Origin: Candidatus Saccharicenans sp.
GTDB lineage: Bacteria; Acidobacteriota; Aminicenantia; Aminicenantales; Saccharicenantaceae
DNA: 64,000 nt
Assembly: GCA_030017715.1 (NCBI GenBank)
Contig: JASEIU010000003.1
Coordinates: forward strand, 248,001 to 312,000
Direction: 5' to 3'
The notes under the pieces are model-generated. The model was given only the letters and a program-made list of their open reading frames with translations. It did not search any database and was not told the DNA's origin. Shown here piece by piece: positions 34,959 to 43,859 of this stretch. Each line of letters starts with the position of its first letter. The first letter of the stretch is position 1. Both the position numbers and the translations under genes were made by a program.

Positions 34959-37331
34959 ATGAATAAAGACAAGCCATATAATCCCGACCTAAAAAATGAC
35001 ACCTGCTGCACGTCGGCCGGAGACAGGGCCGGACATGGCGGCAGCGATGAGCGACCGCGGCGCGCTGCTGAGGATTCTCTGGAGCATAAACCCGACGACT
35101 CAGCCCCGGCAGCCGTCCGACGAAACCCTGTCCGAAGCAGTCACCCGGGCCGCGACCATCACCAACACCGGCCACAGACTCCGCCCGAACCTCCGGCTCA
35201 TGAGGCCCCTGGCCACTCCCCCGCCGAAGCTTCAGATGCCGGCAGTTGTTGCCACAGCGAGTTCGGTCAAACCTGCCCCCCGGAGGACATTGGCGACCAC
35301 GGGTATAGCCATCAGGGGCGCAACCACAACCATGACCAGGACGGCCATGACCACTCTCACCATCGCCGGGCTCAACACGGCCACGACCATCATGACCACA
35401 GCCATCATCTGGCCGATTTCCAGAAGCGCTTCTGGGTATCGCTCGTTCTCACGATTCCGGTCCTTCTCCTTTCTGAAATGATCCAGCAGTGGCTTGGATT
35501 TAGCCTTCGCCTGCCGCTTCATTCCTACATACTCTTCGCCCTCTCGGCCGCAATATTCCTTTACGGCGGCTGGCCTTTCCTCACCGGCGCCATGGAGGAG
35601 CTCCGCTCGCGCCAGCCCGGCATGATGACCCTCATCGGCACTGCCATCACCGTGGCCTTCGTCTACTCCAGCGCCACGGTCTTCTTCATCCGCGGCCACG
35701 ATTTCTTCTGGGAGCTGGCCACGCTGATTGTCATCATGCTTCTCGGCCACTGGGTCGAAGCCAAAAGCGTCCTGGGTGCTTCCCGCGCTCTGGAGGAGCT
35801 CATCCGGATCATGCCCACCACCGCTCACCTTATCCGCGACGGCCAGGTGATCGACCTGCCGGTGTCCGAACTCAAGCCTGGCGACCTGGTGCTCGTCCGT
35901 CCGGGCGAGAAAATTCCGGCCGACGGCCGCGTGGCGGAGGGTCGCAGTTCGGTTAACGAATCACTCCTCACCGGCGAATCCATTCCGGTGCTAAAAACCC
36001 CGGGCGCTGCGGTCATCGGCGGTTCAATCAACAGTGACGGCTCTCTCCAGGTAGCCATTGAAAAAACCGGCCAGGAAACCTACCTGGCTCAGGTCGTAAA
36101 CCTTGTCCGGCAGGCTCAGGCCTCCCGCTCCCGTACCCAGGATTTAGCCAACCGTTCGGCCGCCCTGCTCTTCTATGTGGCCCTGAGCGCCGGCATAATT
36201 TCTTTCATTGCCTGGAACATCCTGAAAAACGCCGATTTTGCCCTCGAACGCGCGGTAACCACGCTGGTGATTGCCTGCCCGCACGCTCTGGGACTGGCGA
36301 TACCGCTGGTGGTGGCCATCTCGACTGCCATCACCGCCCGTCATGGTATTCTCATCCGCGACCGCCGGGCCTTCGAAGCCGTAAGAAACGTCGAGGCGGT
36401 GGTGTTCGACAAAACCGGCACACTGACCGAAGGAAAATTCGGCGTGAGCGAGGTGGTGCCCCTGGTTCCGGAGGAAGAGCTGCTGAGCCTGGCCGCGGCG
36501 GTCGAAATGAACTCCGAGCATGTAATCGCCCGGGCAATAGTCGATTACGCACTGAGCAAAAAGCTGACGATTCCCCCGGTTCAGGATTTCAGGTCGCTGC
36601 CCGGAAAGGGCGCCAGCGGCCGCGTCGATGGCCGTCTGGTCGAAATTGGCGGCTCGAACCTGCTCTCCGATTTGAACCTCACCGTGAACGGAACGCCGCT
36701 TGAAGCCAGGCTTAAAAAGGGGCAGACTGCGGTGTTCGTGCTAATTGAAAGTCGCCCCGCCGGCGCTATTGTCCTTTCCGACCGGGTTCGTCTCGAGTCG
36801 CACCAGGCAGTAGCCGAACTCAAGCGAATGGGCATCCGGGTCTTCCTGCTCACCGGCGATTCGGAGGAAGCAGCCGCAGCCGTAGCTTCCGAGCTCGGAA
36901 TTGACGATTATTTCGCCCGGGTTCTCCCGCACGAAAAAGCCGCAAAAATCCGCCAACTCAGAGAGTCGGGTCTGCGGGTGGCTATGGTCGGCGACGGGGT
37001 CAACGACGCCCCGGCTCTGGCTTCAGCCGACACCGGCATTGCCATCGGCGCCGGAACCGATGTGGCCGTAGAAAGCGCCGACATCATCCTGGTGAAAAAC
37101 GCACCGTCCGACGTGCCGAGGCTGATAACCATAGCCCGCCGCACCTACTCCAAAATGGTCCAGAACCTGTGGTGGGCCGCCGGCTACAACATAATTGCGA
37201 TACCGCTGGCCGCCGGCTTGCTCTACCAGCAGGGAATCGTCATCAACCCGGCGCTGGGCGCGGTGCTGATGTCGCTGAGCACGGTTATCGTGGCCCTGAA
37301 CAGTCAGACCCTGAGAAAACAGGCCCCCTGA
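34959..37331 (+). CDS. copB: CopB-type heavy-metal P1B-ATPase with His-rich N-terminus
   Basis: The 790-residue membrane pump has all P-type ATPase motifs: the TGES loop (LLTGESIPV), the membrane metal site [13 protein letters not shown] (CPH, the CopB type rather than CPC), the phosphorylation site [10 protein letters not shown] near residue 483, HP loop region ([10 protein letters not shown], an HV/I variant) and the hinge [14 protein letters not shown]. There is no CxxC metal-binding domain. Instead residues of about 105-155 are extremely His-rich ([24 protein letters not shown]), and the first 100 residues are polar and poorly ordered. CopB-type pumps export copper or silver from the cytoplasm; the His tail likely senses or collects metal. 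AGAGG precedes the ATG. A promoter and a palindromic operator lie upstream. Confidence 0.92.
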   Translation: MNKDKPYNPDLKNDTCCTSAGDRAGHGGSDERPRRAAEDSLEHKPDDSAPAAVRRNPVRSSHPGRDHHQHRPQTPPEPPAHEAPGHSPAEASDAGSCCHSEFGQTCPPEDIGDHGYSHQGRNHNHDQDGHDHSHHRRAQHGHDHHDHSHHLADFQKRFWVSLVLTIPVLLLSEMIQQWLGFSLRLPLHSYILFALSAAIFLYGGWPFLTGAMEELRSRQPGMMTLIGTAITVAFVYSSATVFFIRGHDFFWELATLIVIMLLGHWVEAKSVLGASRALEELIRIMPTTAHLIRDGQVIDLPVSELKPGDLVLVRPGEKIPADGRVAEGRSSVNESLLTGESIPVLKTPGAAVIGGSINSDGSLQVAIEKTGQETYLAQVVNLVRQAQASRSRTQDLANRSAALLFYVALSAGIISFIAWNILKNADFALERAVTTLVIACPHALGLAIPLVVAISTAITARHGILIRDRRAFEAVRNVEAVVFDKTGTLTEGKFGVSEVVPLVPEEELLSLAAAVEMNSEHVIARAIVDYALSKKLTIPPVQDFRSLPGKGASGRVDGRLVEIGGSNLLSDLNLTVNGTPLEARLKKGQTAVFVLIESRPAGAIVLSDRVRLESHQAVAELKRMGIRVFLLTGDSEEAAAAVASELGIDDYFARVLPHEKAAKIRQLRESGLRVAMVGDGVNDAPALASADTGIAIGAGTDVAVESADIILVKNAPSDVPRLITIARRTYSKMVQNLWWAAGYNIIAIPLAAGLLYQQGIVINPALGAVLMSLSTVIVALNSQTLRKQAP

Positions 37332-37639
37332 CATCCAGCTGGATTTTCAAAAACCAGGCTGGAGAAAAGACTGCCTTCAAAATTCCCGGAAATTCGCGAA
37401 AGAGCGGTAAATATCAGAATGAAGAACCCGGCGACGTTTTATCTGTTTTCCTGAATTCTCTGGCATAAAAACCCGGCAAAAAACGATTGCGTCTCTGAAC
37501 TCTACGATAAAAATTCAGGACACTGTAAAGTGATATAATAATGCGCCACCCCCAGGTTTGAATGTAATGTTTTTTTCTGAGTTAGAGGTCCGACCGAGGC
37601 GGCCTTAGAGGCTGGTCGAAGTTGGTAACGGGTATATGA
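37332..37639. other. Intergenic leading into the IS110 remnant
   Basis: No gene is seen. A worn class A-like sequence (ggacactgtaaagtgat) lies near 37518, and the right part (YMIVEPAG near 37633 in another frame) probably belongs to the decayed IS110 transposase. Confidence 0.4.
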
Positions 37640-38099
37640 TTGTTGAACCAGCTGGTGGCTGAGCTGAAGTTGGTAGCGACGCATCGGATGAAGGTGATAG
37701 CTGAGAGTACGGTCAAGACGGACAGGATAGACGCTCGGGTAATAGCTGTGTTATTAAGAGTTAATTATCTTCCGTCCTGTTATGTTCCTCCCCGGGAGGC
37801 ACGGGAGCTTGGGGAGATATTGCGACAGGGGTCGCTTGTGGTGCAGCTAATGACGAAAGTGAACAACCGGATACACAGTCTTCTGGACAAGCCAGGAGTA
37901 GAGCATCATTTTGATGATCTGTTTTGCGGGTGGGGTTTATCAGCGGGAGCCGGAAGAGTGCTCAAGACTTCTGGAGGCGTTCATCAAAATGGATAAAAAA
38001 GAGTAGCAAGGTTACACAGAAGCTGGCTCCTGAGTCAGAGGACTGTCGGTCGCTTATAACGATTCCAGGTATCAGTTTTCGTAACGCCTATCTGTTATG
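37640..38099 (+). pseudogene. IS110-family transposase fragment, frameshifted
   Basis: The first frame reads VAELKLVATHRMKVIAES then KTDRIDARVIAVLLRVNYLPSCYVPP and LMTKVNNRIHSLLDK, the N-terminal DEDD region of IS110 transposases. Upstream, VEPAG in another frame fits the family's start. Beyond 37960 the homology continues in other frames (ECSRLLEAFIKMDKK; LITIPGISFRNAYLL, compare the family's TIPGIG) broken by stops. The C-terminal serine-containing domain is absent. The element is dead; no ends were found. Similarity to IS110 is from recalled family motifs. Confidence 0.75.
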
Positions 38100-38136
38100 A
38101 CTTATGAGGAAAATGATGCGGGAAAGCGCGCAAAAA

Positions 38137-38157
38137 GAGACGCCGTAAGGTGTCCCC
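38137..38157. repeat. Degenerate class A palindrome
   Basis: GAGACGC-CGTAAG-GTGTCCCC, with changes in the left arm. It ends 6 bases before the stop of the DUF4405 gene. Confidence 0.65.
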
Positions 38158-38163
38158 TGTTCT

Positions 38164-38838
38164 TCAATAGGCGCGGATTAGAAGGTAAAGCTCCTGCGGG
38201 GTCATATTGTTCCGGCGGGCGACCTCTTCCAGGGAACTTTCCGGGCTGACACCTGCAAGACCCCGGGCCTCGAGCTCCCTCAGCACTCGATCCGGTGTCT
38301 TCCCCAGTTGCTCCATCACCCGCCTGAGCGATTGCTTCTCAAAATCAGCTGAGGGAGGCTGGGACCGCAGGGAGCGGGGATGATTTTTAAAGTGGGCTCG
38401 TCCCTCCATCAACCAGTTCACGGGGGGCAGGCGCCAGATCGCCATTAACAACAGCACAAAAACCAGCAGACCGGCCACCAGCATCTCAGCCAGGTTTTTT
38501 CGGTTGCGGTCTATCCCGCTGGTAAGGTATAGAATTATGGCCTTGAAATTAAGAATTAGATGAATGACTCCGACCAAAAAAAACAGAGCACAAAAAACGA
38601 TGTGCACCGTCTCCCAGCCGCTCTTATCCAGCCCTATCGCCTTCCAGCCAACCCAGCGAGCCAGGCCACCCTCGGGGCGAATGTACAGGATAAAACCGGA
38701 AAAAGCCAGCAGCAGAAAACTGAAGACCGTCAGAAAAGAAATCAACGGCTTGAACTTAAAAGCTCGGCCGTCGTTCTGAACCTGATTGCGGCTGAGATTT
38801 CTGTCTTGAGGCTGATTCTGATTCTCACTCATGTTCAT
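38164..38838 (-). CDS. DUF4405 membrane protein
   Basis: The 224-residue protein has four hydrophobic helices (about residues 31-150): LISFLTVFSFLLLAFSGFIL, WETVHIVFCALFFLVGVIHLIL, then NLAEMLVAGLLVFVLLLMAIW. The conserved histidines in the second helix (WETVHI, VIHLIL) match DUF4405, a family resembling the heme-binding helices of cytochrome b subunits, so a membrane redox role is possible. The C-terminal part adds a soluble helical domain (FEKQSLRRVMEQLG ... SSLEEVARRNNMTPQELYLLI) that looks like a short helix-hairpin repeat. AAGGTG lies 5 bases before the ATG. No obvious redox partner is adjacent. Confidence 0.8.
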   Translation of the reverse strand: MNMSENQNQPQDRNLSRNQVQNDGRAFKFKPLISFLTVFSFLLLAFSGFILYIRPEGGLARWVGWKAIGLDKSGWETVHIVFCALFFLVGVIHLILNFKAIILYLTSGIDRNRKNLAEMLVAGLLVFVLLLMAIWRLPPVNWLMEGRAHFKNHPRSLRSQPPSADFEKQSLRRVMEQLGKTPDRVLRELEARGLAGVSPESSLEEVARRNNMTPQELYLLIRAY

Positions 38839-38913
38839 CGCGACACCTTAACTTTATAAACCGACAGGAGCGCTCATTTTTTTAATAGAGCACTATTATA
38901 CAAATAATAAAAT

Positions 38914-38980
38914 CGGGGACACAATCTATATTTCCGAATTTTCTTTCCTTTTTTAGAAGGGGACACCGTGCAGTGTCCCC
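38914..38980. repeat. Class B repeat followed by class A palindrome
   Basis: GGGGACACAATCTATATT then TCCGAATTTTC (38914-38943), and 15 bases later a class A palindrome with arms GGGGACAC/GTGTCCCC around CGTGCA at 38959-38980. They lie between divergent DUF4405 and GH29 genes. Confidence 0.8.
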
Positions 38981-39102
38981 AATTCCCAATTTTCCTTCTT
39001 TTCTACTTGCCGCGGCCGCCCGTCCAGTGATATTTTAGGCTCGGTAATTATCCTTATTTTTTATAGAATGACCCGGAAAATACACAAAAGGAGGGATGCG
39101 AT

Positions 39103-40476
39103 ATGAAAAAAATGACGGCTTTTCTGATGGCCTCAGCCATCTTTTTATCAGTCTTTTCATCAGTCCTGGCACAGCCCGCTCCTGCCTCGGCCCAGTTGCC
39201 CCGGGAAACCGAAGTCCAGAAGGCCAGGCGCCTCCAGTGGTGGACCGAAGCCAGATTCGGAATGTTCATTCACTGGGGCCTGTATGCCCTTCCCGCCCGG
39301 CACGAATGGGTAAAAAACCGGGAACGACTGACCAACGAACAGTATCAAAAGTATTTCGAGCATTTTAATCCCGACCTTTTTAATCCCCGGGAATGGGCCA
39401 GGATGGCCAAAGCCGCCGGCATGAAATACGCGGTGATCACCGCCAAACATCATGAAGGCTTCTGCCTCTGGGACTCGAAATACACGGATTACAAGGCAAC
39501 CAACACCCCTTTCGGCCGCGACCTCCTGAAAGAATTCGTCGAGGCCTTCCGGGCCGAAGGACTGAAGGTCGGCTTCTACTACTCTCTCCCCGACTGGCAC
39601 CATCCCGATTACACCATCGACAGGTACCATCCGCTGCGGGCGGAAAATGACGCAGATTATGAGAAACTCAACGCCGGCAGGGATATGAATCGCTACCGCG
39701 AATATATGAAAAACCAGGTGCGAGAACTTCTCACCAATTATGGCGAAATCAGCATCATGTGGTTTGATTTTTCGTTTCCCGGAAAACACGGCAAAGGCCG
39801 CGACGACTGGGATTCAATCGGCTTGCTCAAACTGGCCAGGTCGCTCCAGCCTAATATCATCGTCGATGACCGGCTTGACCTGCAGGAGGTTGAGGGCGGC
39901 TGGGATTTCACCACCCCGGAGCAGGTCAGGGTGACCAAATGGCCAGAATACAACGGAAAGCGAATTCCCTGGGAAACCTGCCAGACTTTTTCCGGTTCCT
40001 GGGGATATTACCGCGATGAATATACCTGGAAAAGCCCCGCTCAGCTCATCGAGCTCTTAATCGATTCTGTCAGCAAAGGCGGCAATCTGCTGCTGAACGT
40101 TGGTCCGACGGGACGCGGAACTTTTGACCGGAGGGCTCAGGACCGGCTGAAAGCCATCGGCGAGTGGATGGCCGTCAACGGACGGTCGATATACGGCTGC
40201 ACCCAGGCGCCCGAAGAATTCGTCGCTCCTCCGAACAGCCTGCTCACCTGGAATCCGTCGAGCCGAAGGCTTTATGTTCACCTGCTTTTCTATCCTATGG
40301 ACGGAATATGGCTGAAGAAGATGGCCGATAAGGTCAAGTACGTTCAATTCCTGCATGATGCCTCCGAAGTGCGATTCAGACCGGGCAGCGACGAGAATGC
40401 CGCCGACCTGTGGCTGTCGCTTCCGGTGCAGAAACCGCCGCTGGAGATTCCCGTCCTTGAAATCTTCCTCAGGTAA
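39103..40476 (+). CDS. Secreted alpha-L-fucosidase, GH29
   Basis: The 457-residue enzyme has a signal peptide (TAFLMASAIFLSVFSSVLAQ) and a GH29 catalytic TIM barrel. Motifs: FGMFIHWGLYALPARHEWV near residue 47, TAKHHEGFCLWDS near 120, GFYYSLPDWHHPDY near 160 and the nucleophile segment ISIMWFDFSFPG with the catalytic Asp near 222, then GWDFTTPEQ and GNLLLNVGPTGRG. It removes terminal L-fucose from glycans with retention of configuration. The C-terminal beta-sandwich is short. AGGAGGG lies 7 bases before the ATG. A GH95 fucosidase lies 13 kb further on; together they suggest use of fucosylated polymers. Confidence 0.93.
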   Translation: MKKMTAFLMASAIFLSVFSSVLAQPAPASAQLPRETEVQKARRLQWWTEARFGMFIHWGLYALPARHEWVKNRERLTNEQYQKYFEHFNPDLFNPREWARMAKAAGMKYAVITAKHHEGFCLWDSKYTDYKATNTPFGRDLLKEFVEAFRAEGLKVGFYYSLPDWHHPDYTIDRYHPLRAENDADYEKLNAGRDMNRYREYMKNQVRELLTNYGEISIMWFDFSFPGKHGKGRDDWDSIGLLKLARSLQPNIIVDDRLDLQEVEGGWDFTTPEQVRVTKWPEYNGKRIPWETCQTFSGSWGYYRDEYTWKSPAQLIELLIDSVSKGGNLLLNVGPTGRGTFDRRAQDRLKAIGEWMAVNGRSIYGCTQAPEEFVAPPNSLLTWNPSSRRLYVHLLFYPMDGIWLKKMADKVKYVQFLHDASEVRFRPGSDENAADLWLSLPVQKPPLEIPVLEIFLR

Positions 40477-40482
40477 GCAAAA

Positions 40483-40577
40483 GGGGACACTTTACGGTGT
40501 CCCCTTTTTCGGGAAAAAACCCGCCCGCCAACAGGCTAAAATTTCTCACAAAAATCAGGGACACAATAAAGTGTCCC
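40483..40577. repeat. Two class A palindromes
   Basis: GGGGACAC-TTTACG-GTGTCCCC at 40483-40504, followed by a T-run 6 bases after the GH29 stop and so terminator-like, and GGGACAC-AATAAA-GTGTCCC at 40558-40577, also followed by TTTTT. Confidence 0.85.
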
Positions 40578-40732
40578 CTTTTTAGAGCTGCCAGGTGATT
40601 TGTGCTAAAATAAAGCAGAAAAATCCAGGCCGGAAGGTCCATCTGATTTGACCTCGCTGACGCTGTTATTCAGAAAAAGCCAACTCCAGTTAAATTGCCA
40701 GCCTGGACAATGAAGCCGTCACCCGTGAACCC

Positions 40733-42445
40733 ATGATTAAATTTAAGAAACATCCATCCCGAGAGGCAACCCTGATGAGCCCATTCAGGCGCGGCACCTC
40801 ATTCAGGCCCGGCTTGATTTATCTATCGACAGTTCTATCGGCTTTAGTTTTGTTTGTTTTCCCGGCTCTTCCGCAGGAGTCAGACCGGTCAAATGGTTGC
40901 TGGAGCGATTCCGCCTGCGCTTCAAATGATTCCCCTGACCGACCTGACCGCAAGCTTCAGCTCGACCTGCGCGGCCTGGTTTCAGCCTGGGGAGCCTTCT
41001 CCCGCGCCGACAGCAGCCTGGCGCAGCTCGGCACCCGGTTCCTGCCCGAATTCACCCTGGAACTGAACCTGAAACGACGAACAGCGGCCCCCCCTGGTCA
41101 ACAGGCCAGCCAATATTCCAGCGCCATGCTCACCGCACCACATCTCCCCTTTTCAAACAACCGGCCTGCAGCCTCAATCTCCATATCCGAGAATGGCATT
41201 TTTTTAGCAACGGGCCTCATTTCGCCTCACTCCTTTCTCCCCGCTGTCTTTTTAACGGATCAGCCTTTATCCCCCGCATCTATGCTTTCTCATTTAATTT
41301 CCGACTCAGACCCATCTTGCCTCGATAATTCATCCGGCTCTTCCGGGGCAACATCAGTCACCCCGACCGCGCCATTCGCTTCTTCCAACGAAGCCCCGCT
41401 GACATATTATCCATTGGAATCTTCTCCCTCATCTGAGCCCTCTTCTTCCTCTTCCCCGGACGTTCTAACCGTCGAATTTTCCCTGAACCTCTGGGGCACC
41501 CTAACCATCCAGCCGGGCACCGAGAATCAGTTCAGCGGCCGCCTCAAACCATACCGGCTGAGCGTAAAATATGCCAGTCCGCGTTTTGAAGCTCGCCTCG
41601 GGCTGCAGAAAATAAGCTTCGGGTCGGCCTCGCTGCTGCGTCCGCTGATGTGGTTTGACCGCCTCGACCCGCGCGACACGCTTCAGCTTACGGACGGGGT
41701 TTACGGACTACTCGTCCGCACCTATATCTCCACCCGCACCAATCTCTGGGCCTGGGCGCTTTACGGCAATGACGACCCCAAAGGCTGGGAAGCGCTGCCC
41801 ACCCGGCGCCGTCGCCCGGAATTTGGCAGCCGCGCCCAGATCCCGGCAGGAAGGGGTGAACTCGCCCTGACCGTCCATCACCGCCGCGTTAACTTTGACC
41901 TGACCAATCCGGCAGCCGCTCTCATCCCGCTAAATGCAGGCGCACCTCCGGCCTTTAATTTTCCCGAAACCCGCCTGGCCGTCGACGGCAAGTGGGACAT
42001 AGGCCCCGGCATCTGGTTTGAAGCCACCCTCACCCGCCAGCGCTCGCCACACCTGGCTTTCCCCTGGCAGCGAGCCTTCACCATCGGTCTTGACTACACC
42101 TTCGCCCTCGGTCACGGACTTCATCTGCTGGGCGAATATTTTCAGAGCGACTTAGCTTCCGGAGCTTTAAGCGGGATGACCTGCGCCCCGTTTCGAGCCC
42201 GTTTCCTGACTGCTTCGGCTTCCTATCCGCTGAGCTTTATCGACCAGCTGGCGGCCATCTTCTTTTACGACACCCGGAACCGGGACCTTTACAGCTTTGT
42301 CCGCTGGCAGCGCAATTACGACCGCTGGTCAATCCATCTGATGGCCTTCTGGAACCCGGCTGAATTCCGGATATTTGCGGCGCCCGACCAGCCGAATCTC
42401 TTCGCCGGCAGAGGCCTCCAGCTCCTCCTCATCTACACCTTTTAA
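40733..42445 (+). CDS. Putative outer-membrane beta-barrel protein
   Basis: The 570-residue protein has an export signal (LIYLSTVLSALVLFVFPALP), then strand-like segments throughout, ending LQLLLIYTF with the terminal Phe of outer-membrane barrels. Between about residues 115 and 255 a Ser/Pro/Ala-rich stretch (SSPSSEPSSSSSPDVL) with few strands interrupts the fold, apparently an insertion. No family is recognised. The gene precedes an ABC ATPase, two FtsX-type permeases and a LolA-like protein on the same strand, and mirrors the barrel/ABC pairing at 13-17 kb. The first ATG lacks a ribosome site; ATG at 40775 (GAGAGG 9 bases upstream) is equally likely. Confidence 0.65.
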   Translation: MIKFKKHPSREATLMSPFRRGTSFRPGLIYLSTVLSALVLFVFPALPQESDRSNGCWSDSACASNDSPDRPDRKLQLDLRGLVSAWGAFSRADSSLAQLGTRFLPEFTLELNLKRRTAAPPGQQASQYSSAMLTAPHLPFSNNRPAASISISENGIFLATGLISPHSFLPAVFLTDQPLSPASMLSHLISDSDPSCLDNSSGSSGATSVTPTAPFASSNEAPLTYYPLESSPSSEPSSSSSPDVLTVEFSLNLWGTLTIQPGTENQFSGRLKPYRLSVKYASPRFEARLGLQKISFGSASLLRPLMWFDRLDPRDTLQLTDGVYGLLVRTYISTRTNLWAWALYGNDDPKGWEALPTRRRRPEFGSRAQIPAGRGELALTVHHRRVNFDLTNPAAALIPLNAGAPPAFNFPETRLAVDGKWDIGPGIWFEATLTRQRSPHLAFPWQRAFTIGLDYTFALGHGLHLLGEYFQSDLASGALSGMTCAPFRARFLTASASYPLSFIDQLAAIFFYDTRNRDLYSFVRWQRNYDRWSIHLMAFWNPAEFRIFAAPDQPNLFAGRGLQLLLIYTF

Positions 42446-42446
42446 A

Positions 42447-42696
42447 TGGGGACACCTTCTATATTTCCGGTTTTTTGAAAATCAAAAATTGAATTCAATA
42501 ACGCTAAACACGTTGCCTTAAGGAAGTTTCCCTTCGCCCCAAAAACAGGGAACATGAAAAGGCCAAAATAAGGATATATAGATTGTATCCGCAATTCGAC
42601 CGGGACACTTTAATGTGTCCCCGAATTTGGCAAAAATTTTTCCCCTGTTTGGAAAGAAATAAATTATAATAAAAGGGGACACTTGAAGGTGTCCCC
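42447..42696. repeat. Cluster: two class B repeats and two class A palindromes
   Basis: Class B copies at 42447-42476 (ggggacaccttctatatt) and, inverted, at 42571-42590 (atatatagattgtatcc) face each other; class A palindromes follow at 42602-42622 and 42675-42696. CCCCTGTTTGG lies between the latter. The cluster separates the barrel gene from the ABC ATPase gene, which begins 17 bases after the last palindrome. Confidence 0.75.
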
Positions 42697-42713
42697 TGTT
42701 CAAGGAGTGGAAT

Positions 42714-43433
42714 ATGGCCCAGCCGGTAATTCAAACCATTGACCTGACAAAAATCTATCCGATGGGAGAGCATCACATCACCGCCCTGAACCGGGTCTCG
42801 CTCACCTTCGAGCGCGGCCAATTCGCCGGCCTGGTCGGACCGTCCGGCTCCGGCAAGACCACCTTCCTCAACCTCATCGGCACGCTCGACACCCCGACTT
42901 CCGGCCAGGCTATCATCATGGGCGCTGAAATTTCAGCCCTCACGCCGCTTCAGGCCGCCGAGCTCCGCCGCCGGCATATCGGTTTCATCTTCCAGACCTT
43001 TAATCTCTTCCCCGTCTACACCGTTTATGAAAACGTCGAGTTTCCTCTCCTGCTCCTCGGCCTGCCGCCCGCCGAACGCCGCCTCCGGGTGATGGAGGCC
43101 CTGGAATGGGTTCGCTTAGCCGAACGCGCCCGCTCCCGTCCGACCCAGCTTTCCGGCGGCCAGTCGCAGCGGGTGGCCATCGCCCGGGCGATCGTCAAAA
43201 AGCCGGCCATAATCATCGCTGACGAGCCGACCGCCAACCTCGACGCCGAAAATTCATTCAACATCCTCGATATCATGCTCGAACTCAACCGGGAGCTTTC
43301 GATCACCTTCCTGTTCGCCACTCATGACGAGAAGGTCATCCGCTACCTGCGCCGCAAGATAACTCTGTTTGACGGACGCGTGGCAAAAGACGAACTCCTG
43401 GAACCCGCATCCACCCCGCCGCCAGCGACCTGA
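42714..43433 (+). CDS. ABC transporter ATPase, LolD/MacB type
   Basis: A 239-residue ATP-binding subunit with intact Walker A ([12 protein letters not shown]), Q-loop [18 protein letters not shown], signature [15 protein letters not shown], Walker [15 protein letters not shown] and switch histidine FATHDE. It probably powers the two permeases encoded 420 bases downstream. CAAGGAG lies 7 bases before the ATG, between it and a class A palindrome. Usual length for the group. Confidence 0.95.
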   Translation: MAQPVIQTIDLTKIYPMGEHHITALNRVSLTFERGQFAGLVGPSGSGKTTFLNLIGTLDTPTSGQAIIMGAEISALTPLQAAELRRRHIGFIFQTFNLFPVYTVYENVEFPLLLLGLPPAERRLRVMEALEWVRLAERARSRPTQLSGGQSQRVAIARAIVKKPAIIIADEPTANLDAENSFNILDIMLELNRELSITFLFATHDEKVIRYLRRKITLFDGRVAKDELLEPASTPPPAT

Positions 43434-43472
43434 GAAAGCCATCAGACGGGCGGGAACAAAAAAGGCGCAGCC

Positions 43473-43859
43473 ATGAGCAGCTCAGCCGAAAAAATAAGTT
43501 CAGGAACAGCCGGAAATGGGCCGGAGCTTCAGGCGGCAACCGGAATCATTTTCTCGCCCAACCGCTCCGGAGTCGTCAGCCAAACTTATATCGCCCCGGA
43601 CAAACACAGAATCGGAATTGCCGCCCGGGACGGCGTCGGAACCTGGAAAAATTATCCCGATATCATCGCCAAAGAGCCTGGGGTAAAAACTGCCGTGAAA
43701 AAAATCAAAAAAAATAAATATAAACGGGAATCGGCCGTCAATCGCGGCCCCGGACATTTTGCGCCTGCTCAGCCCTGGCCGGCCCCGGACAAAATATCCG
43801 GGGCAACAAGGCCGCGTTCTTCCGGCCGGCCGCAATTTTATCCCGGAGTCATCCGATGA
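43473..43859 (+). CDS. Hypothetical ORF between ABC ATPase and permease
   Basis: A 128-codon frame fills the gap between the ATPase and the first permease and overlaps the permease ATG by 4 bases (ATGA), which would suit translational coupling. The product is polar, Lys/Pro-rich, with no signal peptide, no helix pattern and no family resemblance (contains KIKKNKYKRES). No ribosome site precedes its ATG. It may be a non-coding spacer that happens to be open. Confidence 0.3.
   Translation: MSSSAEKISSGTAGNGPELQAATGIIFSPNRSGVVSQTYIAPDKHRIGIAARDGVGTWKNYPDIIAKEPGVKTAVKKIKKNKYKRESAVNRGPGHFAPAQPWPAPDKISGATRPRSSGRPQFYPGVIR

Noticed and set aside
37640-38099. Active IS110 element
   Set aside because: The transposase is broken by several stops and frameshifts, lacks its C-terminal domain and no element ends are visible.
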